Virus record (IMG/VR): IMGVR_UViG_3300030116_006198
Coordinates: 1 to 49,060 of that record
DNA length: 49,060 nucleotides
Direction: 5' to 3' (one strand)
Source of the DNA: a virus
The position numbers and the translations under genes were made by a program. Each line of letters begins with the position of its first letter. The first letter of the stretch is position 1. Under the pieces are notes generated by a model. It searched no databases. It had not been told where the DNA came from and saw nothing but the letters and a program-made list of their open reading frames with translations. Positions 39,198-47,986 of the stretch are shown here, one piece after another.

Positions 39198-40022
39198 TCA
39201 TAAAAAAACAACTTGGTTTATACGGTCATACCCATCCTTAAACATGGTGGGGTCAGCGTTTGGGGAGTGTAAGACATCAGATTCATACATTATCATTCTA
39301 TTATACACCATTTCAAACTCATGTTCAACCTTCCATACTCCATCGTATCCTCCACGCATCCATTTATGAATGTAATCCCATACCTTACTATGATCCATCC
39401 CAACTAACTCATCAAAATTTTCTGGTTTATCAATATAATCCATGACATTATATGGTAATGTCATTTGTCCTTTGTAAGAATACAAATTAGTACCACCATG
39501 ACACTCATCAGGATAATTTAGAAAGATTACTATACCAAATCTATTATAATCAAAAGTTGATTGAGTACATTGTCCAACTATACCACGAGTAACACCATGC
39601 TCATCTGTATACCCACCACTATCATCTTGATATGGTTGAGAGTATGCATCTTGATGAGGTAAACTTAAAAAAGGATTTGCATTGAGAGAATCAGAATTCA
39701 TTACATTACATAAGAACCCTGCGTTATCCCAGTGAGCTTCATACATTTGATAAGTCATTCTATGTTTCCATAGACTCTCATCATAACAATACTTATCAAA
39801 TAATTCTTTAGTATTTTTTTTAAATTCTGTCGTTTCTATATAACATCTCTCACCTGGAAGACCTTGAATTAATTCATTTCTTCTCCACTTCTCTGCTTGC
39901 ACTGCTAGTTCTTTTAGTTCACTAGGATTATCATAGAAATTATCTACAACCAATGCAGTCCTCTGATCAGGACCAATATTTCTAATTACTTTTTCTTTAC
40001 GATTAGAATTTAGTTCAAACAT
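39198..40022 (-). CDS. DUF6445-like / 2OG-Fe(II)-type protein
   Basis: 274 residues. VVDNFYDNPSELKELAV is typical of the DUF6445 opening; FLSLPHQDAYSQPYQ, VLHSPNADPTM and RINQVVFL are plausible Fe and 2OG ligands. Related to oxygenases that modify sugars or proteins. First gene of the minus-strand glycan cassette after the upstream terminator. Confidence 0.6.
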   Translation of the reverse strand: MFELNSNRKEKVIRNIGPDQRTALVVDNFYDNPSELKELAVQAEKWRRNELIQGLPGERCYIETTEFKKNTKELFDKYCYDESLWKHRMTYQMYEAHWDNAGFLCNVMNSDSLNANPFLSLPHQDAYSQPYQDDSGGYTDEHGVTRGIVGQCTQSTFDYNRFGIVIFLNYPDECHGGTNLYSYKGQMTLPYNVMDYIDKPENFDELVGMDHSKVWDYIHKWMRGGYDGVWKVEHEFEMVYNRMIMYESDVLHSPNADPTMFKDGYDRINQVVFL

Positions 40023-40040
40023 AATAAAATCCTCAGAGAC

Positions 40041-40074
40041 AAAAAAATTCTGGAAAAATTTTTCCCAGAATTTT
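40041..40074 (-). terminator. Terminator between fibre gene and glycan cassette
   Basis: Stem of about ten pairs (AAATTCTGG with CCAGAATTT) with an A/T loop and T-run on the minus strand. It lies after the stop at 40106 and before the gene starting at 40022. Confidence 0.7.
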
Positions 40075-40105
40075 GGAATAAAAAGTTACATTTCGTTTTG
40101 CATCC

Positions 40106-40876
40106 TTAAGGATCTATATCCTCTGCTGCTTTGGATGTACCACCACTCCAGAAATCACTAGTGTCAGCAGCATCTCCACTATTAGGAATATCATCTGGTT
40201 CATGTGGCCATACAATTCTATATGTTTCTGTACCTACACCTGCCCAAGTTGAAGGAAGGTCTCTTAATTTCTGACGGTAATCTTTCCAAGGTGAACTGAA
40301 ATTAGAAGGAGCATCACTAGGAATCTTATCATCAGATTGTTTTAAAAGAGAGTCTCTAGTTGCTCTTACCCAATCCCAACCAAATGTATGTGAATCAGCA
40401 GCACTATTTCCTTCACTGTGTGTATTATTCCACTCTGTAGCATCACTAGAGAAGACAGGATCTCTTGGCCACTTATTATTAACATGATCATACTCTAATG
40501 AAAGCATATCAAACACTTCTTGGAAGTGAAGATAGTCATTAAGAATAGGATTAGGTTCTGAGTCAGGACCTGAAGGAGTTTCTATTTGATATGGACCTTC
40601 GATACCACCATAGACAGCGATAGCATTCATTGGATACTTATCTGCATCCAAAGTAACTATCTTACTTCCTACAGGAGCATCTCTATCACATGTTCCAGTC
40701 TCAAAAGAATGCTCTTGATGCCAGTCAGGATTAGCATCTGTTCCTTTATTCTCGTACCAAAGAGTTATATGTTGTGGTCCGACATAAGTACAGATTCCTG
40801 TCCTTGTTGTGTCTTGCTCCTGTCCCATCCATACTGTAGGAACAGGAAATAATACTGTCTTAGTAATGTTTGCCAT
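40106..40876 (-). CDS. Virion structural/fibre protein
   Basis: 256 residues, Trp/Asp/Ser-rich, no signal peptide (MANITKTVLFPVPTVWMGQ, YVGPQHITLWYENKGTDANP, TFGWDWVRATRDSLL). Has an own late promoter upstream and a terminator downstream, so is a late virion protein. No family recognised beyond resemblance to cyanophage fibre accessory proteins. Confidence 0.55.
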   Translation of the reverse strand: MANITKTVLFPVPTVWMGQEQDTTRTGICTYVGPQHITLWYENKGTDANPDWHQEHSFETGTCDRDAPVGSKIVTLDADKYPMNAIAVYGGIEGPYQIETPSGPDSEPNPILNDYLHFQEVFDMLSLEYDHVNNKWPRDPVFSSDATEWNNTHSEGNSAADSHTFGWDWVRATRDSLLKQSDDKIPSDAPSNFSSPWKDYRQKLRDLPSTWAGVGTETYRIVWPHEPDDIPNSGDAADTSDFWSGGTSKAAEDIDP

Positions 40877-40907
40877 TGGTTTTGTTCAGGTGTACTCCCT
40901 CATTTGT

Positions 40908-40915
40908 TATTTATA
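40908..40915 (-). promoter_or_regulatory. T4-type late promoter
   Basis: Exact TATAAATA on the minus strand, 31 bases before the ATG at 40876. Confidence 0.65.
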
Positions 40916-40916
40916 A

Positions 40917-41795
40917 TTAAGACCATGAAGTCACAACAACTAAACCGCCGTTACCGTGATCTCCCCAACATTGTCCACCTTGAGTAGATCCAGAGTGTCC
41001 TCCTCCACCAGGCCAGATAGATGGTGATGAGCAACATCCTCTAGCATTACCATATGAACAACGGTTTGTTCCAAAGTTTCTATTAGCAGACCAAGGACCT
41101 GGAGGTGTAGAAGCAATTGACCATGCACCAGAGTGACAGTTAACATGCTTTAATTCTCCACCAGAAACACCACAAATATAGAATTCGTTCTCATTGTTCA
41201 TTCCTGATGCTGTATCTTGTGAATCAGGCCATGATGCAGAGCAACCGTTGAAGCAGTTGTTTCTTTGTGCTTGCTTAATACAAGTATAGCAACTAGAAGT
41301 ACAACGCTTAACACCATATGTTCCACCTTGCATACAGAAAGTTCCTAGTCCACCACCCTGAACATAAGAAGGACATCCGTAAAATCCACAACCAGTTCGT
41401 CCATTACAACATCCACAACATGAACATCTACTACTTGAACCAGCACAGATTGTATATTGTGTAGCACCTGCAGTAAAGTGACCGCAGTTTGCATAGACTG
41501 TCTTAGTAGCGTAACCACCACCGCCACCACCAGTACCAGGACCACCACCACAGCATCTAGCAGGACCACCAGATCCTCCACCAGATATAATTTCAAATTG
41601 AATTGTTTGAACTTTAGCAGGTACAGTCCACTGATAACAACATCCTCCGTTACATGGGTTGTTATTACAGCAGTTGAAGTAGAAACTTCGGCATTGGATA
41701 CCAGTCGATAGACCAGTAACCTGTCCTGGACCTAGCGAGTCTGGTATGACTGCCTGATCCCCCTGTATCTTTTTATATGTTTGATAATTAGCCAT
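40917..41795 (-). CDS. Cysteine- and glycine-rich fibre protein
   Basis: 292 residues with 29 cysteines, many as CC pairs (RCSCCGCCNGRTGCGFYGC) and dense Gly runs (GGGGGG). It has a YQWTVPAKVQTIQFEIISGG strand pattern of the glycine-rich-domain adhesin family, then a disulphide-rich body. Likely a rigid fibre tip or adhesin. It follows a late promoter and lies in the fibre operon. Confidence 0.65.
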   Translation of the reverse strand: MANYQTYKKIQGDQAVIPDSLGPGQVTGLSTGIQCRSFYFNCCNNNPCNGGCCYQWTVPAKVQTIQFEIISGGGSGGPARCCGGGPGTGGGGGGYATKTVYANCGHFTAGATQYTICAGSSSRCSCCGCCNGRTGCGFYGCPSYVQGGGLGTFCMQGGTYGVKRCTSSCYTCIKQAQRNNCFNGCSASWPDSQDTASGMNNENEFYICGVSGGELKHVNCHSGAWSIASTPPGPWSANRNFGTNRCSYGNARGCCSSPSIWPGGGGHSGSTQGGQCWGDHGNGGLVVVTSWS

Positions 41796-41824
41796 TGTTT
41801 AAGCCGAATGGTGGTTCGTTAGTT

Positions 41825-41832
41825 GTATTTAT
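41825..41832 (-). promoter_or_regulatory. Late promoter (CATAAATA)
   Basis: One mismatch from TATAAATA, next to the terminator at 41833-41857 and 30 bases before the ATG at 41795. Confidence 0.5.
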
Positions 41833-41857
41833 GAAAGAAGGGGGTATTTAACCCCCA
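41833..41857 (-). terminator. Terminator after the large fibre gene
   Basis: Six-bp GC-rich stem (GGGGGT/ACCCCC) with five-base loop, followed by a T-rich run on the minus strand, right after the stop at 41866. Confidence 0.7.
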
Positions 41858-41865
41858 TGAATCTA

Positions 41866-44800
41866 TTAGATGGTGATTAGTCTCCATCCTTGTGTGCCAT
41901 CATAGAACACAAGTTCAAATGCAGCACCCTCAGTATTAACTGTTAGGTCGGATGCGTCACCCATGATTGGGTTACCATTTCTACCAACTGTTAGTGCGTT
42001 TGAATCAAATGTCTTGGCAACATCGAAGATTCTAATGCTATCACCTTTGATTGGGTTAGCAGGTAGAGTAACAGTGAATCCACCTGATGATGTGTTACAG
42101 AAGATTTGCTGTTTGTTAGCAGCAGTAACTCCAGAGGTAGCATCGATATTCTGGTATGCACCTACAGGTAACCAGTTTGAACCGTTGTAGTATTCATAAC
42201 TGTTTGTATCAGTATCGTAGCGAAGTCCACCATTAAGTAGTGCGTTACCAGTAGGTCTTCCTGCTTGAGATCCTCTAGGTGGAACTAAGATTCCTGATGT
42301 GGCATCCATCTTACCTCTTGTTAAGAATCCACGAACTGCTTTCTCAGTTGGACATGCTTGGTTAGAATCACCAGACATGAGTTCATCAGAGGAGAATTCG
42401 TTGATCGCTTCACCAATCTGTCCACCGATAGCACCCAATCTTAGTTCTGTCAAACCAGATAAGTTGAAAGCGGAAGCATCCAAGGTAGCAGCACCAGTTA
42501 ACTGGTTAACAGAGAAGTATTCTCCAACTCTGAAGTTACCTCCTTGGTCAGTTGATACGAAGAAGATCTTACCAGAGTTAACTACATTAGTTTCGTTACC
42601 CTGTGATGCTGTGTTCTCATCAGTGTTAGGATAGTTTGTTTGTGCAGTGTTACCTGTACCGATTAATAGGAAGTCATGACCAGTAAGTCTTAGTTTAGAG
42701 AACTTACTTCTCATTGCAAACTCTTGATTGTCGAATGACTTAGGAGCAGATCCCTTACCAGGTGCCACATTAATTGTTGCACGACCATTCGCTTGCTGAA
42801 CAGCATTGGTTGCTGCACTTACAAATGTATGAGCACTTGTATTTGTAGAAGGAATATTTTCTAGTGACTGGAAGGAGAATGTGTTAACAGTCGTTGCCGA
42901 GATAGAAACTAATGTTCTGAATAATGGGTCAGCTTTACCAGCGTTAACACCTGTACCTGTAGCACGAGGATAAGTTTTCTGAGAAACATTACCATCAAGA
43001 GAACAAGTAAATGTTAATGAATTAGGTGTTAATTGAATCTTATCTCCAACCATCATACCGTGACCGTTAGATGTCAACTGTACGATACCTGTTGATGGGT
43101 TGTAAGAACCTGCAGTTGGAGTGAAGTTATTACCAGCAACATAGTTTGTTACAGCTCTTAAGATGTAAGTATTAGTATCGGAGAATCCCATACCAACAGT
43201 AGTAAATCCTAATGCGTCACCAACAATAGGTGTTGTCGAGAGTCCAGCAACCTCAAAGAGGATATCTTGCTGTCCGTTTACTGCGTTAGAACCACTACCG
43301 AGTCTAAAGTATCCAGTAGCACCAGCACCAACAGAATCAACTTCGATGTACTCACCAGGTGTGAAGACTGTAGTACCAATACCAACCGCAGGGTTGATAT
43401 CAGCTGCATCCATAAATGTGTTACCAAATCCAGTCTTATACTTGAAGTAGATTGCATCTGATGCAGACTGGTCGTTAGTTAGTGTACCACGAGCACCTGA
43501 GACAGTACCACGCATTGTTGCACCAACAGCAAGAGTTCCAGCATAAGTTCCAACAACAGTTGTCATCTTATCACCGAACATCCTACCAAATCTAGGAGTC
43601 TCTAGTGTAGAGAATCCTGCAGCAACAGCACCGTAAGTACCGTAGGAGTTGTTACCTGATAGAGATCTAATCTCTGATCCATCATCAGATACATATCCGA
43701 ATGCACAATAGTATGTGAAGGAAGACACAATCTCAGCGAGAGCATCATCTTCTAGGAAGAATCCTACACCACCCGAATGAATATTCGTAAAGGCATCGAA
43801 CACCATCGATTTACCACCTGCACCTTCAGGTGCTAGGTTGTGAACACCACCCTCAATAAAGATACCAATAGCACCTTGATGTCCTGTACCATCAAGACAA
43901 ACATCAGAGAATGCAGTACAGTCTTTAATGTATGGTGAACGGTTTAGAATAGGATCGGTTGGGTTTAATCTGAAGTATACACCACAAGCAGTAGTACCTA
44001 CACCAGTCTTGACTTGCCACTTATCAGTATTGAAAGGATCGTTAGAATCGTAATCAAAACCTTGAAGACCACGCATTGTGATCGCCTGAACTGTAGTAGA
44101 GTCAGACACAAAGAACATAGTCTGACGAGCATTAGGAATAACACCCTCAGTTGATATGCCAGGAGCAGGTTGAATTGTTGAACCTCTTAAAACATCACCA
44201 GCAATTGAGAAGTTCTTAGGTAGAGTAATTGGTAACTCTTCTGAGAATACACCAGCAGATAGTTTGATAATAACAGGTGAAGAGTCAGTAACAGTACCAC
44301 CACTTACATATGTGTGTGCGATAGTTGAGATACTGACATTGGTTACGAAAGTATCAGAGTCAATAACACTATCAACTTTAAAGTAGAAACCTTGTGTACC
44401 ATCAGGGAAGACAGTAGTTGTTAAACCAGAGAAACCAGGAGCACAAGTGAATGATATACCAGCAAGTCTGATGTCCCCTCTTGGGAATAAACCGTGGTTA
44501 GCAGCAGTAACAGTTGCAATACCAGAAGTATTATCGTAAACAAAGTTAGTAATGTTAGATACTTTCTGTGCTGCAGTAGATGCGTAGGAAATATTCTGCC
44601 ATGCATCGTCAGGAGTTAAACCAGAGTTATCGTTTGAACCTTGCTGTGCGTCAATGAAATATATTTTTGTTCTTTGTCCAGCATACTGCCATTCAACTTC
44701 ATCAGTACTTGATACTCTTAGGAATGTACCTTGGGTACCAATACCCTGTCTTGAAGGACCAGTACCATCTCTAGTTAAAATGTCACCTTTAGTTGTTAAG

Positions 44801-45879
44801 AGTGCTGCACTATCACCTATAGCAAATGCTTGCCACATGGTAACAGCAGTACCAGGTTGAACATTTAAGTTAGAAGATGCAACAGAAACATATGCAGAAC
44901 TTGAGTACTCAACTAAGTCACCTTGCTCATAGTAATTAGAGTTACTCCAAGTACCTCTCCATTTTTGTCCTCTAACAAGTAGAGACCAACCATTTTGTCC
45001 TGCATCACTATCAGTAATACCAGCACCGATTGGTGGTGTGTCGTTATTAATTATTAATTGGTCAGCGATGTAAGAGTTACCACCGTAGGTAACAATCTGA
45101 CCTTTACCATATTGTTTTGTCTTATCGTATGTCGCACCAGCACCAGTACCAATACCTTGAACTAAGTTAGACCATAGAGCTGGGTTTTGGTTTGGCTGAT
45201 CTCCTCTTGGGTTAGTACCTATGGCAACATAAGCAGAACCACTAAATTCTACGAGGTCTCCTCTCTCATACCTTGCATTAGAATCATACTCTCCTCTACC
45301 CTCTATTCCGTTAGAGAATGGAGCAAAGTTTGCTGCAGGAGGGAAGAATCCGTCTGATCCAACACCTGTAACATCATGTGGGGATGTTGATACACCAGTG
45401 GCAGTCTGGTCTGATGGTGTTTGGAATGGTGATGTAACACGATATAGTTGAGGACCATATTCAACTACATCATTAATACCATAGTAAGTATCAGTAGCAA
45501 AGGCACCTCTGAAGTTTACGCCCTCTGCATAGATATCCCAATACTGTGGGTAGTCGTTTGCGTACCAGTTACTTTGAATACCTGTTGAGGTATGCTGTGC
45601 TGTACAAATGTATAGGTTACCACCTTCTTTAACGATATCCTGGACAACATATCCAGTACTCACCGTTAGATCTCCAGCGAAGTTCTGACCTGTAAGGTGC
45701 AGACTCCAGTATGCTGAGTCGTTAGGGAAGCCTGTAGAACTACTGTCAGAAGTATGGTTAACAGTACACACATATGAACTAGCACCGTATTTAACGATGT
45801 CATCAATTACATATGCAGTAGATGCTACCCATGCTCCACGCCAGTTGAACTTCAGTCTGCCAAGTCTAAATTCTGCCAT
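41866..45879 (-). CDS. Long tail fibre/baseplate protein with repeated carbohydrate-binding-like modules
   Basis: 1337 residues. Residues about 10-350 contain six related modules of the form W/F-x-G-x(5-8)-Y-x(2)-(G/D)D(I/L)V-x-Y-x(4)-Y-x-C/A (e.g. FNWRGAWVASTAYVIDDIV, KWRGTWSNSNYYEQGDLVEY), like CBM5/12. The middle is beta-rich with pectate-lyase-like stretches, and the C-terminus (GSNWLPVGAYQNIDATSG, GDSIRIFDVAKTF) forms a binding/trimerisation domain. Role: adhesion fibre. Function is inferred from repeats and context. Confidence 0.65.
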   Translation of the reverse strand: MAEFRLGRLKFNWRGAWVASTAYVIDDIVKYGASSYVCTVNHTSDSSSTGFPNDSAYWSLHLTGQNFAGDLTVSTGYVVQDIVKEGGNLYICTAQHTSTGIQSNWYANDYPQYWDIYAEGVNFRGAFATDTYYGINDVVEYGPQLYRVTSPFQTPSDQTATGVSTSPHDVTGVGSDGFFPPAANFAPFSNGIEGRGEYDSNARYERGDLVEFSGSAYVAIGTNPRGDQPNQNPALWSNLVQGIGTGAGATYDKTKQYGKGQIVTYGGNSYIADQLIINNDTPPIGAGITDSDAGQNGWSLLVRGQKWRGTWSNSNYYEQGDLVEYSSSAYVSVASSNLNVQPGTAVTMWQAFAIGDSAALLTTKGDILTRDGTGPSRQGIGTQGTFLRVSSTDEVEWQYAGQRTKIYFIDAQQGSNDNSGLTPDDAWQNISYASTAAQKVSNITNFVYDNTSGIATVTAANHGLFPRGDIRLAGISFTCAPGFSGLTTTVFPDGTQGFYFKVDSVIDSDTFVTNVSISTIAHTYVSGGTVTDSSPVIIKLSAGVFSEELPITLPKNFSIAGDVLRGSTIQPAPGISTEGVIPNARQTMFFVSDSTTVQAITMRGLQGFDYDSNDPFNTDKWQVKTGVGTTACGVYFRLNPTDPILNRSPYIKDCTAFSDVCLDGTGHQGAIGIFIEGGVHNLAPEGAGGKSMVFDAFTNIHSGGVGFFLEDDALAEIVSSFTYYCAFGYVSDDGSEIRSLSGNNSYGTYGAVAAGFSTLETPRFGRMFGDKMTTVVGTYAGTLAVGATMRGTVSGARGTLTNDQSASDAIYFKYKTGFGNTFMDAADINPAVGIGTTVFTPGEYIEVDSVGAGATGYFRLGSGSNAVNGQQDILFEVAGLSTTPIVGDALGFTTVGMGFSDTNTYILRAVTNYVAGNNFTPTAGSYNPSTGIVQLTSNGHGMMVGDKIQLTPNSLTFTCSLDGNVSQKTYPRATGTGVNAGKADPLFRTLVSISATTVNTFSFQSLENIPSTNTSAHTFVSAATNAVQQANGRATINVAPGKGSAPKSFDNQEFAMRSKFSKLRLTGHDFLLIGTGNTAQTNYPNTDENTASQGNETNVVNSGKIFFVSTDQGGNFRVGEYFSVNQLTGAATLDASAFNLSGLTELRLGAIGGQIGEAINEFSSDELMSGDSNQACPTEKAVRGFLTRGKMDATSGILVPPRGSQAGRPTGNALLNGGLRYDTDTNSYEYYNGSNWLPVGAYQNIDATSGVTAANKQQIFCNTSSGGFTVTLPANPIKGDSIRIFDVAKTFDSNALTVGRNGNPIMGDASDLTVNTEGAAFELVFYDGTQGWRLITI

Positions 45880-45892
45880 TGTTAGTTACTCG

Positions 45893-46243
45893 TTAAACAG
45901 GTCCAGTGTATGAATGGGTTCCATTGACTTGAAGGACTAAGTATCCATCAGAATCTAGGAAATAATTTAAGTTACGACGATCAAATCGTATCTGTTGATA
46001 TTTATCTTGCGGATTATTGGCAGTTGCCTTTTGCTCAGTAACTTCCTCAACATAATCCTCATAATCTCCAAACTCTTCAACTTGCGTTCCATCGAGTCGG
46101 AATGGTTCAAAGCTTTCAGTAGTAGAAGCAGTACTTACCTTAGTAAGATAGAGCATAGAGTACTCATCTCTTCTCAAAGCATAAACAAAATGCCCTGTAG
46201 AATCTTGAGGTTGAAAATGTGCGTTGCTTAATGTTAATGCCAT
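45893..46243 (-). CDS. Small virion structural protein
   Basis: 116 residues: FVYALRRDEYSMLYLTKVST, VEEFGDYEDYVEEVTEQKA and a C-terminal RRNLNYFLDSDGYLVLQVNG. Starts one base beyond the stop of the upstream gene. I recall this family beside fibre genes in cyanomyoviruses. Function unknown. Confidence 0.55.
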   Translation of the reverse strand: MALTLSNAHFQPQDSTGHFVYALRRDEYSMLYLTKVSTASTTESFEPFRLDGTQVEEFGDYEDYVEEVTEQKATANNPQDKYQQIRFDRRNLNYFLDSDGYLVLQVNGTHSYTGPV

Positions 46244-46714
46244 TTAACTAACTATTCTCCAATAACTACCTGTCCATAAAAACATAACGGTTACACCTGA
46301 AACATCTAAGTTTACAGGTCCATCATCAATGTTTCCTATCGCATCTTTAAATTGATGGCTCGCTGAAGTCAATGTAACATTATTTATATTCCAACTTTGG
46401 CCACCGTCTGCTATCTCAATGCTGTCTCCAGCTGATAAGTTGACCTGTGGCATAGTGGCATTAATAACACCAGCGTTAGTGTCGGCAAGGTATCTCTTAT
46501 TAACAACAAGTTGTGTTGATAGAGGACCAGTTAACTGTGCGAAGACAGGAGTTGCACCAGTAGCAGCTTGTGCTACAGTTTCAACAGCGTTGCCACTTCT
46601 AATGTAGATCTTTTGGTCTACAATATTAATAGCCATTTCTCCATCTTCCAGATCATTAAGACCAGGAATCTGACCCTGCGTAATACTTCGTTTTGGTTTA
46701 ATGCGAGTCGGCAT
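46244..46714 (-). CDS. Fibre-associated structural protein
   Basis: 156 residues. The N-terminus (MPTRIKPKRSITQGQIPGLN, DLEDGEMAINIVDQKIYIR) is a common phage fibre opening. The C-terminal half (GDSIEIADGGQSWNINNVTL ... YWRIVS) matches the last domain of the 1337-residue fibre, so they share a domain. Preceded by a late-promoter-like AATAAATA. Likely a fibre or fibre connector. Confidence 0.6.
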   Translation of the reverse strand: MPTRIKPKRSITQGQIPGLNDLEDGEMAINIVDQKIYIRSGNAVETVAQAATGATPVFAQLTGPLSTQLVVNKRYLADTNAGVINATMPQVNLSAGDSIEIADGGQSWNINNVTLTSASHQFKDAIGNIDDGPVNLDVSGVTVMFLWTGSYWRIVS

Positions 46715-46742
46715 TACAAGATTTTATAGTATTGCTTCTAGT

Positions 46743-46749
46743 TATTTAT
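46743..46749 (-). promoter_or_regulatory. Late promoter-like ATAAATA
   Basis: ATAAATA on the minus strand (AATAAATA, one mismatch from consensus), 29 bases before the ATG at 46714. Confidence 0.4.
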
Positions 46750-47234
46750 TAGAAGTAATTAACCGCTAATACAAACCGTGCTTTTTCGTTTGTACAGTTC
46801 GTACTATTATGTGGTGTAGATCCATCAAAAATTACATTTCTATTAGCAACACTTTCTATCTTAGTTCCGTCTTCCATCTTGGTATATCCATCGTTGTCAT
46901 TAAAATATAACAGTGCTGCATTGTGACTATACTCGAAGTCTACATGAGGATCATGCTCAATAAATTTTCCTTGATTAGGATACAATAAAACTCTTGCTCT
47001 AATTATTGACTTGACATTTAAAACTTTGATTAGATAATCATCTAATGGTTCCATGAAAGAACTTACTGGAGAGAATCTTTCATATAATCTATGCACAAAA
47101 TAAAAATGCTCGTTATTATTTTCCCAAGGGTTTGCTACTCTTGCTTGATACTCCCAAGGAAAGTTATGACCCATCACAACTCCTTGTAGCATAGTAAAAT
47201 ATTCTTTCTCAAGAGTGTCATCAGTAATGTTCAT
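46749..47234 (-). CDS. 2OG-Fe(II) oxygenase-like protein
   Basis: 161 residues with His97-x-Asp99 (EHDPHVDFEY), His142 (STPHNSTN) and Arg153 (KARFVLAVNYF). The DGYTKMEDGTKIESVANRNV segment is nearly the same as in the 165-residue oxygenase at 3490, so they are paralogues. Substrate unknown. Four-base overlap with the next oxygenase. Confidence 0.75.
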   Translation of the reverse strand: MNITDDTLEKEYFTMLQGVVMGHNFPWEYQARVANPWENNNEHFYFVHRLYERFSPVSSFMEPLDDYLIKVLNVKSIIRARVLLYPNQGKFIEHDPHVDFEYSHNAALLYFNDNDGYTKMEDGTKIESVANRNVIFDGSTPHNSTNCTNEKARFVLAVNYF

Positions 47235-47797
47235 GGTTCAAGTAAATTAAAAGCAATTGAAAACCTAGGTTCATCAGAATAACTCATACTAACATGATGA
47301 TATAAAGAACCAGGAAACAAATACATGCCACCCTCAACAGGTGGTATGGTAATATTAGTATGTTGTATAGGAGCAAAATTATGTTCATCTAGATGATGAA
47401 AAACTAATTCTCCTGATTGTTTTGGACAACTAACCCATAAAACTCCAGCAAGCACACAACCAGGATGTGTATGACTTACATTATAGTTATGCTTGTAATT
47501 TATATTGAACCACATGTTAGATAATTCTGGTTGAAAATCCATACATGTCTCATCATGATTACGATACTCCTCTACCAAGTCTAAGATCCTTGGACTCATA
47601 TAATTAAGAAATGGTGCGAAGGCATCCATCTCCCAAAAATTATCAGGACTTTGATACCCATCTACATTACTCCTACTATTGGTTGGATAAGTTTTAGCAT
47701 AGTTAGTCATCCATGCTATAAGATCATCTTTAACCAATTCAAATTGAGAATCATATGATTTCGCAATTACTGTAGGGAATATAGTATGGGTGGTCAT
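47231..47797 (-). CDS. 2OG-Fe(II) oxygenase (Oxy_5-like)
   Basis: 188 residues; HxH at His109/His111 (YNVSHTHPGCVLAGVLWV), second iron-binding His at 167/168 (GSLYHHVSM) and Arg178 (EPRFSIAFNL). Same family as the proteins at 23111, 27079 and 27621. Substrate unknown; it forms a pair with the 46749 oxygenase. Confidence 0.75.
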   Translation of the reverse strand: MTTHTIFPTVIAKSYDSQFELVKDDLIAWMTNYAKTYPTNSRSNVDGYQSPDNFWEMDAFAPFLNYMSPRILDLVEEYRNHDETCMDFQPELSNMWFNINYKHNYNVSHTHPGCVLAGVLWVSCPKQSGELVFHHLDEHNFAPIQHTNITIPPVEGGMYLFPGSLYHHVSMSYSDEPRFSIAFNLLEP

Positions 47798-47985
47798 AAA
47801 CCTTTTTTAGATCTATTCTGTATTATTATTCTATCGTTAGCATGGTCTGGTATAAATTCTAAAACATCATCGTAAGGCCACATCATCTCTTCATACAAAG
47901 CATTAAGGCGATCCATATCTTCCCATAAACTATTTACTTTAGCAGCAGGGAATATGTTTTCTTCTGGTTCTAAGTTACCATGCAT
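47794..47985 (-). CDS. Small conserved protein
   Basis: 63 residues: MHGNLEPEENIFPAAKVNSL, then DMDRLNALYEEMMWPYDDVL. Acidic and helical. Overlaps the oxygenase downstream by four bases and is one base from the gene upstream. Function unknown. Confidence 0.6.
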   Translation of the reverse strand: MHGNLEPEENIFPAAKVNSLWEDMDRLNALYEEMMWPYDDVLEFIPDHANDRIIIQNRSKKGL

Positions 47986-47986
47986 G

